DNA of 37,431 bases from Bacteroidia bacterium (GCA_026414605.1 JAOAIP010000076.1:1-37431), one strand, 5' to 3'; shown: positions 8,210-16,885, numbered from the stretch's first letter. Numbers and translations are program-made. Notes: generated by a model not told the origin, from the sequence alone.

Positions 8210-8868
8210 TGAGTGCTATGGCTATTCTTGCTCCATCGTTATTATCGGCTGATTTTTTACGCCTATACGAAGCGTTAGAAATTGTGAATAAAAGTTCTGT
8301 AGAATGGTTGCATCTGGATATAATGGACGGTGTGTTTGTCCCTAATATCTCTTTTGGATTTCCTGTGTTGGCGGCAGTTCAGAAAAATTGTCAAAAACCA
8401 ATGGATGTTCATTTAATGATTGTAGAACCTGACCGTTATATTGAACGATTTGTAAAGCACGGGGCTTTTAATATCTCTGTCCATTATGAAGCGTGTCCCC
8501 ATCTTCACCGAACCATTCAAAATATTCACTCTTACGGAATTAAAGCAGGAGTAGCCATCAATCCTCACACATCAGTGAATCTATTAGAAGATATTATTCA
8601 AGATATTGAAGTTGTTTGTTTAATGTCTGTGAATCCTGGATTTGGTGGACAAAAGTTTATTGAACATACTTATTCAAAAATAGACAAACTCAAAAACCTT
8701 ATCATTCAAAAGAATTCCAAAGCCCTGATTGAAATAGATGGTGGTGTAGATGCTAATAATATCCAAGCATTGGTAAAAGCAGGTGCAGATGTCTTGGTGG
8801 CGGGTAACAGTATCTTTGGACAAAAAGACATTGCTGCTGCAATTAAGCATATTTATCAGTTGATGTAA
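8209..8868 (+). CDS. rpe: Ribulose-phosphate 3-epimerase
   Basis: Rpe interconverts ribulose 5-phosphate and xylulose 5-phosphate in the pentose phosphate pathway. The 219-aa TIM barrel shows APSLLSADF at the N-terminus, HLDIMDGVFVPNISFG with metal-binding His and Asp, MDVHLMIVEP, CLMSVNPGFGGQKF, and EIDGGVDANN followed by GADVLVAGNSIFG for the phosphate site. The ATG at 8209 overlaps the gcdH stop; a second ATG three codons on (8218) is equally compatible with the family. Confidence 0.96.
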   Translation: MSAMAILAPSLLSADFLRLYEALEIVNKSSVEWLHLDIMDGVFVPNISFGFPVLAAVQKNCQKPMDVHLMIVEPDRYIERFVKHGAFNISVHYEACPHLHRTIQNIHSYGIKAGVAINPHTSVNLLEDIIQDIEVVCLMSVNPGFGGQKFIEHTYSKIDKLKNLIIQKNSKALIEIDGGVDANNIQALVKAGADVLVAGNSIFGQKDIAAAIKHIYQLM

Positions 8869-9172
8869 AATATGTTATTCCACATTTATCTTTACTTAAA
8901 CTACAAATATCTCAATTAAAAACACACACAAAGAACACAGAGAAATAATTAGTTAAAAGTAGAAAGTGAAAAGTAAAAAAGTTTTATGCCACTATAACCT
9001 TAAATATTTAAATTGCAAAAATATTCTCATTACTTTCAAACTTTATGCTTTTCACTTTTTGCTAACGTGTTCTTTTGTGGTAAAAACGCAATCTGAGTAA
9101 AAAATTAAATTCGTTTCCAACTATTGACCAACCATTTTGTTTTTCACTCTTTTTAAAATTGGTTTTTAATTT
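8869..9172. other. Intergenic region with an inverted composite repeat (304 bp)
   Basis: No gene is supported. The middle of the gap holds the bounded repeat 8927-9079. The remaining sequence is AT-rich. The near-match TAAAATTG at 9155-9162 could be a weak -7 element for trmH but departs from consensus at one base. Confidence 0.7.
8927..9079. repeat. Palindromic composite repeat with CACAAAGAACAC-type ends (copy B)
   Basis: CACAAAGAACAC at 8927-8938 is the reverse complement of GTGTTCTTTTGTG at 9067-9079, apart from one extra T. Inside, heptamers run in opposite orientations: GTTAAAA, GTAGAAA, GTGAAAA, GTAAAAAA (8952-8980) on the left, and TTTCAAAC, TTTATGC, TTTTCAC, TTTTTGC (9034-9062) on the right. 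TAAAAAC occurs just outside both ends (8917-8923 and 9081-9087), possibly a target-site duplication, though chance is likely in A-rich DNA. The ends match those of copy A (3780-4066). Confidence 0.6.
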
Positions 9173-9835
9173 ATGGATATTCAACAACAAATAGAGTATT
9201 TGAAGTCATTCGTTACTGAAAAACGTTGGGATAGATTTTATTCCATTGTTCAACAAAGAACAAGGTATATTACTATTGTATTAGAAGATGTTTTTCAAGG
9301 GCATAATTCTGCCGCAGTACTGCGTAGTTGTGATTGTTTTGGAATTCAAGATGTACATTTTATAGAAAATAGAAATGAATTCAAGCCAAATGAAGAAGTA
9401 TCTATGGGGGCTTCACAATGGCTAAGTATTTATAGATACAAAGAAAAAGATATCAACAATACTGAAATTTGTTATCAAACTTTAAGACAAAAAGGATATA
9501 GGATAGTAGCCACTTCGCCACACGCTCAATCTGTAAGTATTCAAGAATTAAGCATTGATAAACCACTGGCATTAGTATTTGGTGCAGAAAAAGAAGGACT
9601 AAGTGAATATGCATTAAACAATGCAGATGAATGGGTGTATATTCCAATGTATGGATTTACAGAAAGTTTTAATATCAGTGTGAGTGCGGCTCTTTGTATG
9701 TATGAATTAAATCGCCGCCTAAGAAATTCAAACTTTCCTTATCAACTTTCTGAACAAGAAAAACAAGAAATACTTTTGCAATGGTTAAAAAACAGCATTA
9801 AAGATGCAGATAAAATTTTGGCGAGAGGGATGTAA
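9173..9835 (+). CDS. trmH: tRNA (guanosine-18-2'-O)-methyltransferase
   Basis: A SPOUT (SpoU/TrmH) methyltransferase of 220 aa that methylates the 2'-OH of G18 in the tRNA D-loop using SAM. Evidence: the N-terminal TrmH-type stretch RTRYITIVLEDVFQGHNSAA, the motif-1 region AVLRSCDCFG, motif 2 ALVFGAEKEGLSE, and motif 3 IPMYGFTESFNISVSAAL with the conserved Asn and Ser. A C-terminal helical extension (residues 186-220) fits TrmH rather than RlmB. It converges with pyrC; only 5 bases separate the two stop codons and no terminator hairpin is present. Confidence 0.93.
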   Translation: MDIQQQIEYLKSFVTEKRWDRFYSIVQQRTRYITIVLEDVFQGHNSAAVLRSCDCFGIQDVHFIENRNEFKPNEEVSMGASQWLSIYRYKEKDINNTEICYQTLRQKGYRIVATSPHAQSVSIQELSIDKPLALVFGAEKEGLSEYALNNADEWVYIPMYGFTESFNISVSAALCMYELNRRLRNSNFPYQLSEQEKQEILLQWLKNSIKDADKILARGM

Positions 9836-9840
9836 AAAAA

Positions 9841-11187
9841 TTATTTCCTCTTAAACTTTAATCGCATTGAATGTAGTTCTTCATTTACTTTTCCATTATC
9901 GTACACTAAATATCCATTCACAAAAGTTTTTTCAATTTTTGAAGAGAAAGTATGTCCCTCAAAAGGCGACCAGCCGCATTTGTAAAGTAAATTCTCTTTC
10001 TTCACTTCAGTTGTTTCTTTCAAGTTCACTAATACCACATCGGCATAATATCCTTCTTCAATATAGCCACGATTTTCAATAGCAAACATATCTGCCACAG
10101 AATGTGAGGTCTTACGAACAAGTGTTTCCAAAGATATTTTGTTTTGTTGATACATATCCAATAATGCTAATAAAGCATGTTGTACCAAAGGACCTCCACT
10201 GGGGGCTTCTAACAAAGGTTTATTTTTTTCTTCAAGTGTGTGGGGGGCGTGATCGGTGGCTATTACATCTATAATGTCAGTATTCACGGCTTCTAAAATT
10301 TTATCTCTATCGTATCTTGTTTTAATCGCAGGATTCCATTTTATTTTATGCCCTAATCGTTCGTAATCTTCATCTGAAAACCATAAATGATGAATGCACG
10401 CTTCAGCAGTGATTTTCTTTTCTTTTAATGGAATTTCATTTGTAAATAAACTCAACTCTTTAGCCGTTGAAATATGTAAGATATGTAATCGAGTGCCATA
10501 TTTTTTGGCTGTTTCAACAGCAAATTTGGACGAAGCATAGCACGCTTCTTCATTACGAATAATAGGATGAAAATAGGGCGGCAAATCAAAACCATATTCA
10601 TCTGTGATTTTGTCCAAATTTTTCTTAATAATATGATCGTCTTCACAATGAGCAGCAATTAATGTAGGACATTCTGCAAACAATTTTTCAATGGCTTTTA
10701 AATCATCTACTAATAAATTTCCCGTAGAAGAACCTAAAAATACTTTTACACCACAGATATTATTATAATCTGCTTTTTTGATTTCATCAGTATTATCATT
10801 AGATGCCCCAAGGTAAAAAGAATAATTAGCCAAGGATTTTTGGGCGGCAATGCTGTATTTTTTTTCTAATTCTTCAATGGTAATAGCAGGTGGCTTGGTA
10901 TTGGGCATTTCCATATACGATGTGATGCCTCCTGCCACAGCGGCTTTACTTTCAGTATAAATATCCCCTTTGTGTGTTAGTCCAGGTTCTCTAAAATGCA
11001 CTTGATCATCAATCATTCCAGGAATAAGAATTTTGTTAGTGCCGTCAATTTCAATAACATTTTTAGGTAAATCATCAATACATCTTTCAATCTTGCTAAT
11101 GAAAGGGGATTCAATTAAGACATCATAAACATCATAATATCCTTCGCTGGCTACAAACACATTTTTGATGAGATAATTTTGCGGCAT
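9841..11187 (-). CDS. pyrC: Dihydroorotase, Bacteroidota-type class I
   Basis: Catalyses ring closure of carbamoyl aspartate to dihydroorotate in pyrimidine synthesis. The 448-aa amidohydrolase shows DDQVHFREPG (60-69), NTKPP, GVKVFLGSSTGN, the metal-binding AAHCEDD, LHILHIS, and ATDHAPHTLEEK. The class I motif DxHxH is altered here: the first histidine is a glutamine (DDQVH, Q62). From memory, the Porphyromonas gingivalis enzyme has the same DDQVHFREPG, so this is a lineage variant rather than a defect. C-terminal CGWSPFEG also fits that group. TACTTTTG, a promoter element, lies 12 bases upstream of the ATG. Confidence 0.94.
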   Translation of the reverse strand: MPQNYLIKNVFVASEGYYDVYDVLIESPFISKIERCIDDLPKNVIEIDGTNKILIPGMIDDQVHFREPGLTHKGDIYTESKAAVAGGITSYMEMPNTKPPAITIEELEKKYSIAAQKSLANYSFYLGASNDNTDEIKKADYNNICGVKVFLGSSTGNLLVDDLKAIEKLFAECPTLIAAHCEDDHIIKKNLDKITDEYGFDLPPYFHPIIRNEEACYASSKFAVETAKKYGTRLHILHISTAKELSLFTNEIPLKEKKITAEACIHHLWFSDEDYERLGHKIKWNPAIKTRYDRDKILEAVNTDIIDVIATDHAPHTLEEKNKPLLEAPSGGPLVQHALLALLDMYQQNKISLETLVRKTSHSVADMFAIENRGYIEEGYYADVVLVNLKETTEVKKENLLYKCGWSPFEGHTFSSKIEKTFVNGYLVYDNGKVNEELHSMRLKFKRK

Positions 11188-11198
11188 ATTTTTTGGGA

Positions 11199-11206
11199 CA
11201 AAAGTA
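11199..11206 (-). promoter_or_regulatory. -7 element (TACTTTTG) for pyrC
   Basis: Consensus TAnnTTTG match on the minus strand, 11 bases from the ATG at 11187, implying a very short leader. Identical to the element before the TPR-ribH operon. Confidence 0.5.
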
Positions 11207-11266
11207 GGAATTATTAAAATATTTGTCAGTAAATTGCGAATGTTACAACTAAATTAAAAGTAGTTT

Positions 11267-13000
11267 ATGAAATTTATGAAAAAAGTTATTTTGTTAGTAC
11301 TAATACTTTCTAAAATGAGTAATGCTCAAAAAGTGAATTGGACATCTTTCACTCCTGACATTTTCCAAAAAGCACAACAACAGCAAAAACCAGTATTACT
11401 CCATTTAGCAGCAAACTGGTGTCATTGGTGTCATGTTATGGAAGAAAAAACCTACGGAGATCTAAATGTGATTAAATATTTAAATGAAAACTTTATTGCT
11501 TGCACAGAAGATCATGACAAACGTCCTGATTTGGCCAATAAATACAGAGATTATGGATGGCCTGCAACTATTTTATTTTCACCTGATGGAAAAGAATTAT
11601 TCAAACAAGCAGGATTTATTGAAGCCACAGAATTTTTAGAAATACTCAAAAAAATTAAAAACGAACCTAATGTAGTGAATATAACTAACCATCAAATAAA
11701 ATCTACAACTCCTAACACCAAAAATCTTTATTACATTAAAAAAGATGTTTTTAATAGTATAGATTTAAATAGGGGCGGGTTTGCTTCTCCCCAAAAATCT
11801 GTGGACTTTGAAATGTTTGAATATGCATTCAATCATTTGAACAATGACACACTCAAGAAGTGGTTAAAAATTACTATGAAAAACTCTATTTACTTAACGG
11901 ATAAAGAATGGGGTGGGGTCTATCAATATTCAACTTATGGAGATTGGGTACATCCTCACTATGAAAAATTGCTTTCAGTTCAAGCAAGGTATATTAAAAT
12001 GTATTTATGGTATTTTTATTTCACAAAAGATTCCACCTATTTTAAGTTAGCATTAAAAAATGTAAACTATGTTTATCGTTTTTTGAAGAAAAAAGATGGC
12101 ACCTTTGCTAATGCACAAGATGCGGATTTGATTAAAGGCAAAAAAGCACATAATTTTTTTAAACTAAAAAATGAAGAACGATTAAAGTTAGGCATCCCAT
12201 CTATTGATACTAATGCTTTCACAGATAATAATTCTAAAATAGCAGAAAGTTTGATTTATCTATTTTGGTACACCAAAGATTCTACTTACCTTAAAGATGC
12301 CATTACTACTATAGAATATCTGATTACTAAACGTTTTAGAAAAGATTCATTATTCAATCATAGTTATACTAATGATTTTACTCCTGCAATAGTAGATCAA
12401 ATATATCCCTGTAAAACGCTATTTTTATTGTATCGTGCTACTAATAATGCAAGATATTTAAAAATGGCACAAAAAACGATGAACGCTATTACTTATAAAT
12501 TTCATAAAAACAATTATGTTTTAAGTTATTTACCTTTGCCAGGTTATTTACCTCCCGATGCTATTGTTAGTGAGAACATTGAAACTGCAAGATTATTTAA
12601 TCTTTATGGTAAAGTTTTTAATAAAAAAGAATGGATACAAATTGCAAAATCTATCTTTGATTATCTTATAAGCGATGAGGTTTATGAAAAAATAATTGTA
12701 GAACCAGGTATTCTTACACTTTCTGAAGAAGTTGAAAAAGAACCTTTAACAGGTATTTATTTAGTGATAAATTTAAGAAATCAAGATAAAGCATTAGTTC
12801 AATCGATGCATCAAATTCCATATTTTTACTACTATGCACAGGCGGTAATGGATTTTTCAGTGTTTCCCGAAAAAAGAGAATTGTTTGAAAGTTTTAATGA
12901 TAACGTGTTGTTATTTTGTACTTCCACTTTCTGCAGTGCACCTATTTATCAAAAGGAAGATTTAATTCAATTTTTAAATAAGTTTTTTCAAAAAATGTAA
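11267..13000 (+). CDS. Exported thioredoxin-domain protein of the YyaL/SSP411-like type
   Basis: The 577-aa protein has a signal peptide (residues 1-20, MKFMKKVILLVLILSKMSNA) and then a thioredoxin-fold domain (about 25-140) with a CxxC site, NWCHWCHVMEEKTY (C52/C55). A cis-Pro-like loop YGWPATILF follows. The rest (about 170-560) is helical with repeated aromatic motifs such as YLWYFYFTKDSTYFK and GTFANAQDAD, resembling the alpha/alpha barrel of YyaL-type proteins. Known relatives are usually cytoplasmic and about 650-700 aa; this one is shorter and apparently exported. It precedes fahA by 62 bases. The reaction is unknown; thiol-disulfide chemistry is plausible from CHWC. Confidence 0.8.
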   Translation: MKFMKKVILLVLILSKMSNAQKVNWTSFTPDIFQKAQQQQKPVLLHLAANWCHWCHVMEEKTYGDLNVIKYLNENFIACTEDHDKRPDLANKYRDYGWPATILFSPDGKELFKQAGFIEATEFLEILKKIKNEPNVVNITNHQIKSTTPNTKNLYYIKKDVFNSIDLNRGGFASPQKSVDFEMFEYAFNHLNNDTLKKWLKITMKNSIYLTDKEWGGVYQYSTYGDWVHPHYEKLLSVQARYIKMYLWYFYFTKDSTYFKLALKNVNYVYRFLKKKDGTFANAQDADLIKGKKAHNFFKLKNEERLKLGIPSIDTNAFTDNNSKIAESLIYLFWYTKDSTYLKDAITTIEYLITKRFRKDSLFNHSYTNDFTPAIVDQIYPCKTLFLLYRATNNARYLKMAQKTMNAITYKFHKNNYVLSYLPLPGYLPPDAIVSENIETARLFNLYGKVFNKKEWIQIAKSIFDYLISDEVYEKIIVEPGILTLSEEVEKEPLTGIYLVINLRNQDKALVQSMHQIPYFYYYAQAVMDFSVFPEKRELFESFNDNVLLFCTSTFCSAPIYQKEDLIQFLNKFFQKM

Positions 13001-13062
13001 GTAGATAGTAGATTTAACTTCCTCCACTACACTCAATTTTTTATTATTGCCCTCAAAAAACT

Positions 13063-14331
13063 ATGTCTCTCACTTCTTGGAAAAAAATATCTCCTCATTC
13101 AGATTTTAGTATTTACAATATCCCTTTTGGCATTTATTCTGATGCAGAGGTCAAACACAGAGTTTGCTCTGCTATTGGTGATGAAATCATTGATTTGCAA
13201 GAATTGTATCAAAATGGTTTTTTCAAAAATATACCAATAGAAAATACTTCTGTCTTTGAACAAAGATACTTGAACGATTTTATTGATCTTGGAAAATTGA
13301 CTACTTCTGCCATTCGCCGTCGTATTCAAGAATTACTTTCTGATGCGAACACAGAACTTCAATCTGCCCATCACTTGCATTCCAAGATATTCAAGTCCAT
13401 TGATAAAGTAAAACTACTTTTGCCTTTGCGTATAGGTGATTATACTGACTTTTATTCCAGCGAGTATCACGCTACAAACGTTGGTAAAATGTTCAGAGAC
13501 CCTAATAATGCTCTCTTACCGAATTGGAAACATTTACCTGTTGGTTATCACGGCCGTTCATCCAGCATTTTTGTGAGCCCCCATTCCTTTTACAGACCAA
13601 ATGGTCAAACTAAACCCGCCGATGCAGAAAAGCCCATCTTTGGTCCATCTAAACTTTTGGACTTTGAATTAGAAACGGCTTTTGTAATAGGCAAAGCCAC
13701 TCAACAAGGCGATGTTATTCCTGTTCAACAAGCACGAGAATACATTTTTGGTATGCTATTGTTTAATGACTGGAGTGCTCGTGATATTCAAACGTGGGAA
13801 TATCAACCATTAGGACCTTTCTTGGCTAAAAACTTTGCTTCTACTATATCTCCATGGGTTGTAACAATGGATGCTCTTGCCCCTTTTTATATTGATGCTC
13901 CACCACAAAACCCCGAACCTCTGCCCTATTTGAGACAAAAACCCTTACAAAATATGGATATTCAGTTGGAAGTTTATCTCCGCATTCCTGATGGAAGTGA
14001 GACCTTAATTTGTCAAAGCAATACCAAATATCTTTATTGGACAATGGAACAACAATTAGCCCATCATACTATCAATGGATGTCCTGTAAATATCGGCGAT
14101 TTGATGGCAAGTGGAACCATTAGCGGACCTGAACCACATCAATTTGGAAGTATGTTAGAATTGACTTGGAAAGGCACAAAACCACTCCGACTCAACAACG
14201 GCGAAGAACGAAAATTTTTACAAGACGGTGATACAATCATCATCAAAGGATTTGCAGAAAAAGATAATATCCGTGTAGGATTTGGGACTTGCGAAGCCAC
14301 AGTATTGCCTGCTAAAAACTTGTCTTTTTAA
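13063..14331 (+). CDS. fahA: Fumarylacetoacetase
   Basis: Hydrolyses 4-fumarylacetoacetate to fumarate and acetoacetate, the last step of tyrosine degradation. The 422-aa length is normal. Clear motifs are DYTDFYSSEYHATNVGKMFR, LPVGYHGRSSS, the metal-binding LDFELETAFVIGK, LLFNDWSARDIQTWEYQPLG and LGPFLAKNFASTISPWVV. The N-terminal SH3-like domain (about 1-115) is present and carries FGIYSD. No other tyrosine-pathway gene (hppD, hmgA, maiA) lies in the window, so it is an isolated pathway gene here. TATTATTG shortly upstream departs from the promoter consensus at one base. Confidence 0.96.
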   Translation: MSLTSWKKISPHSDFSIYNIPFGIYSDAEVKHRVCSAIGDEIIDLQELYQNGFFKNIPIENTSVFEQRYLNDFIDLGKLTTSAIRRRIQELLSDANTELQSAHHLHSKIFKSIDKVKLLLPLRIGDYTDFYSSEYHATNVGKMFRDPNNALLPNWKHLPVGYHGRSSSIFVSPHSFYRPNGQTKPADAEKPIFGPSKLLDFELETAFVIGKATQQGDVIPVQQAREYIFGMLLFNDWSARDIQTWEYQPLGPFLAKNFASTISPWVVTMDALAPFYIDAPPQNPEPLPYLRQKPLQNMDIQLEVYLRIPDGSETLICQSNTKYLYWTMEQQLAHHTINGCPVNIGDLMASGTISGPEPHQFGSMLELTWKGTKPLRLNNGEERKFLQDGDTIIIKGFAEKDNIRVGFGTCEATVLPAKNLSF

Positions 14332-14369
14332 TATACTTTTTATAACGCATCCATATTAAAACAAAAAAT

Positions 14370-15164
14370 ATGAAACAATATCACGATTTACTTCAACATG
14401 TATTAAATACAGGGATCAAAAAACAAGATAGAACAGGTGTTGGAACTATTAGTGTTTTTGGGTATCAAATGCGATTTAATTTACAAGAAGGGTTTCCACT
14501 GATAACAACTAAAAAATTACACGTCAAATCCATCATTCACGAATTGCTTTGGTTTTTGAAAGGTTCTACCAATATCCAATATCTTAAAGAAAATGGCGTT
14601 ACGATATGGGATGAATGGGCAGATGAAAAAGGAGAATTAGGACCTATTTATGGTTATCAATGGAGAAGTTGGCCTGATTACAATGGTGGTCATATTGATC
14701 AAATTAGTCAACTTATAGAAGAACTTAAACGCAATCCAAATTCAAGGCGATTGATAGTTAGTGCTTGGAATGTTGCACAACTCAAAGAAATGCGACTACC
14801 ACCTTGCCATATTTTATTTCAATTTTATGTGGCTGATGGCAAACTTTCTTGTCAATTGTATCAACGCAGTGCAGATATTTTTTTGGGTGTGCCGTTTAAT
14901 ATCGCTTCTTATGCTTTGCTTCTTATGATGGTTGCACAAGTTACCAATCTTGAACCTTATGAATTTATTCACACATTAGGCGATGCTCATTTATATTTAA
15001 ATCATATTGAACAAGCCAAATTACAACTTACTCGTGATTTTCGTCCATTACCTAAAATGATTTTAAATCCTGATGTAAAAAATATCTTTGATTTTAAATA
15101 TGAAGATTTTAAGTTAGAAGGATATGATCCGCATCCACACATTAAAGCAGAAGTGGCTGTATAA
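14370..15164 (+). CDS. thyA: Thymidylate synthase
   Basis: Converts dUMP to dTMP with methylenetetrahydrofolate. The 264-aa protein is the E. coli-like short form: [57 protein letters not shown], and the catalytic Cys146 in [11 protein letters not shown], at the same number as in E. coli. [19 protein letters not shown] binds nucleotide and folate. In many bacteria folA follows; here only a 135-base gap and a lipoprotein gene follow. Confidence 0.98.
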   Translation: MKQYHDLLQHVLNTGIKKQDRTGVGTISVFGYQMRFNLQEGFPLITTKKLHVKSIIHELLWFLKGSTNIQYLKENGVTIWDEWADEKGELGPIYGYQWRSWPDYNGGHIDQISQLIEELKRNPNSRRLIVSAWNVAQLKEMRLPPCHILFQFYVADGKLSCQLYQRSADIFLGVPFNIASYALLLMMVAQVTNLEPYEFIHTLGDAHLYLNHIEQAKLQLTRDFRPLPKMILNPDVKNIFDFKYEDFKLEGYDPHPHIKAEVAV

Positions 15165-15299
15165 ATGATGATTTTGATGAGTATTCAATTAAAACCAAAA
15201 GTTCAGAATGCTTTCAAAATTTTTATCATTTTTCTTTTCCCAAAAAATTTTTATTAAACATTGATTTCTTAAAAGTATCTCTCTCAAAAAAGAATCATT

Positions 15300-15800
15300 A
15301 TGAATGCAAACATTACCCTTTCTTTGTTAGTTTTTTCAACATTATTTTTTGCTTGTTCTACTGATAATAAAAACACGAATGAAGAAAAAAACAATGAATA
15401 TCTGATTCCAGAAAACGTATCAAACTCTAATACCAAAAAAGAAGAAGCCGTTGTAGATTATTATATCAAGCCCCCTGCGGACTCTACATACACGGGTGAT
15501 GCAGAAGAAAAATATCCGAATGGTATCGTGAAATATAAAGGATTTTATCGCTTTGGAAAAAGACATGGAGAATGGATCTATTTTTATCCAAATGGAAATT
15601 TATGGAGTGAGAGTATTTATAATAGAGGGAAATTAGATGGTATTAGCAAAGTATATTATCCTAATGGTAAATTGCACTATGTAGGTTTTTTCAAAAAAGA
15701 TATTAAGGATAGTATATGGACGTATTATGATACTACAGGAAAAGAAACTTACATTGAAGAATATAAAAATGGTAAGTTAATTAAACGTTTTACTAAATAA
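15300..15800 (+). CDS. YwqK/MORN_2-repeat lipoprotein
   Basis: The 166-aa protein has a lipoprotein signal peptide with lipobox FFAC (Cys19) and then a polar Asn/Glu-rich linker. From about residue 65 to the C-terminus it carries MORN_2-like repeats: EKYPNGIVKYKGFYRFGKRH, IYFYPNGNLWSESIYNRGKL, VYYPNGKLHYVGFFKKD. Proteins of this kind are often labelled YwqK-family antitoxins, but that label rests on one B. subtilis case; no toxin gene is near. It is 6 bases before the M48 peptidase and surely co-transcribed, so a shared envelope role is the better guess. Confidence 0.85.
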   Translation: MNANITLSLLVFSTLFFACSTDNKNTNEEKNNEYLIPENVSNSNTKKEEAVVDYYIKPPADSTYTGDAEEKYPNGIVKYKGFYRFGKRHGEWIYFYPNGNLWSESIYNRGKLDGISKVYYPNGKLHYVGFFKKDIKDSIWTYYDTTGKETYIEEYKNGKLIKRFTK

Positions 15801-15806
15801 ATACAA

Positions 15807-16553
15807 ATGAAAAAATTTGTTTTGTTTGTATTGACAATTACTTTGTTTTTAGCGACTTTGATTTATGTGGCATTTCGTTGGGGCAGTGAATGGATAAGCA
15901 GTGTAGTGGCAGATATCATTCCTATAGAAGTTCAAGAAAAAATAGGTGAAGCATCTTTGAAACAATTAGAAATTCAAGAGTTAGAAAAAACAAAGTTACC
16001 AGTATTTACACAAGAAAAAATTAAGTCACGTTTTTTGAAAATTGTTCAACAAGATACCACTCACTTAAAGATACTTTTTTATGATGCACCTTATCCAAAT
16101 GCTTTTGCACTTCCGGGAAATTATATTGTTATTTTAGATTCTATTGTAAAATTAAGCCAAGATACTATTACTTACAATGATGTTATTGGTGTGATGGCTC
16201 ATGAAATGGGGCATTTACATTTTAAGCACAGTTTAAAATTGGTTATTAAATCAGGACTTACTGCTATGGTCATTAGTTATTTTATTGGAGATATTTCTTC
16301 ATTTGTAGCAAGCATTACACATCAACTACTTACTTTATCTTATTCAAGAAGTTATGAAGAAGAAGCCGATGACTATGCCATTTATTTACTTAAAAAACAA
16401 AAAATACCTACACTTCCATTGGCCCATTTATTAGAAAATATGAGTAAAACATACAAAGAAGAATCTACATTGCCGGCGTTTTTATCTACTCATCCTGTAA
16501 CTGAAGAAAGAGTTAAAAAATTGAAAGATGCAAATTTGAACATCTCTTTGTGA
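15807..16553 (+). CDS. M48-family membrane-anchored zinc metallopeptidase
   Basis: The 248-aa protein has an N-terminal membrane helix (residues 3-23) and a metalloprotease domain. The zinc site is HEMGH (132-136), and the third ligand lies in the E184-E186 cluster of SRSYEEEADDYA. NAFALPGNYIVI (98-109) and the C-terminal STHPVTEERVKKL are typical of M48 enzymes of the Oma1/LoiP kind. A second hydrophobic stretch (150-175) may dip into the membrane. Paired with the lipoprotein gene 6 bases upstream, it probably works in periplasmic protein quality control; that role is inferred. Confidence 0.92.
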   Translation: MKKFVLFVLTITLFLATLIYVAFRWGSEWISSVVADIIPIEVQEKIGEASLKQLEIQELEKTKLPVFTQEKIKSRFLKIVQQDTTHLKILFYDAPYPNAFALPGNYIVILDSIVKLSQDTITYNDVIGVMAHEMGHLHFKHSLKLVIKSGLTAMVISYFIGDISSFVASITHQLLTLSYSRSYEEEADDYAIYLLKKQKIPTLPLAHLLENMSKTYKEESTLPAFLSTHPVTEERVKKLKDANLNISL

Positions 16554-16584
16554 TATGATTTGTGTGGAGTAATATAGAAATACT

Positions 16585-16664
16585 ACCCTTTCAGTGCTTA
16601 AAATGGAATTGTTTTTTACACAGGACTTTGCAATGTACTATTGTATTTCGCCCCTTCGGGGCTT
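16585..16664 (+). repeat. Decayed second copy of the hairpin-rich dispersed repeat
   Basis: Reading alongside 3901-3981, the order and spacing are conserved: ACCCTTTCAGTGCTT, then ACAGGACTTTGC, then CTATTGTATTTCG followed by GCCCCTTCGGGGC. The first two hairpins have lost pairing through substitutions while the last (16650-16662) is intact. Confidence 0.75.
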
Positions 16665-16696
16665 ATTGATTCTTATAATTGTTATTATTAGTCAAA

Positions 16697-16709
16697 GCGG
16701 CTGTGCCGC
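16697..16709. repeat. Short GC hairpin (GCGGC TGT GCCGC)
   Basis: A perfect 5-bp stem with a three-base loop in AT-rich surroundings. No T-run follows on either strand, so a simple intrinsic terminator is unlikely. It lies between the decayed hairpin repeat and the shared 20-mer. Confidence 0.6.
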
Positions 16710-16720
16710 CTTATCCCCGT

Positions 16721-16740
16721 CCCTTCTCTTTTGAAAAAGG
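16721..16740 (+). repeat. 20-mer shared with 22048-22067
   Basis: CCCTTCTCTTTTGAAAAAGG is identical in both places, and both are followed by a related A/G-rich tail ending in AGGATGA. The inner CTTTT/AAAAG can pair as a small hairpin. Confidence 0.7.
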
Positions 16741-16826
16741 TAAGGATGATAGTAATCAAAACAAAACCATTGTCCCCCTCTCTAACTCGCTTGTAGATGG
16801 GAATTAAATGATGGTGAGTTAATGAC

Positions 16827-16868
16827 TTTTCACTTTCAATTTTATACTTTCAACATTAAACTTACAAC
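16827..16868 (+). repeat. Heptamer run, six units in phase
   Basis: Consecutive units are TTTTCAC, TTTCAAT, TTTATAC, TTTCAAC, ATTAAAC and TTACAAC. The 7-base register holds across 42 bases although units have diverged. They belong to the same family as the runs at 3861, 8952, 9034 and 36367. Confidence 0.65.
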
Positions 16869-16885
16869 CTAATATTAAAATTAAT

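Larger units (their letters stand above)
16554..16885. other. Intergenic region between convergent genes, filled with repeats (332 bp)
   Basis: No gene is supported. It contains the decayed hairpin repeat (16585-16664), a GCGGC/GCCGC hairpin (16697-16709), a CCCTTCTCTTTTGAAAAAGG motif shared with 22048-22067 (16721-16740), and six heptamers (16827-16868). Confidence 0.8.

Noticed and set aside
15165-15254. 30-codon frame (MMILMSIQLKPK...) right after thyA where folA often lies
   Set aside because: Too short, hydrophobic by AT composition, no resemblance to dihydrofolate reductase.
15300-16553. Toxin-antitoxin system, from the YwqK antitoxin label
   Set aside because: The gene encodes a lipoprotein with MORN-type repeats and its partner is a metallopeptidase. 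No toxin is visible.
16697-16709. GCGGC/GCCGC hairpin as an intrinsic terminator of the M48 gene
   Set aside because: Short stem, no T-run on either strand, and about 145 bases past the stop codon.
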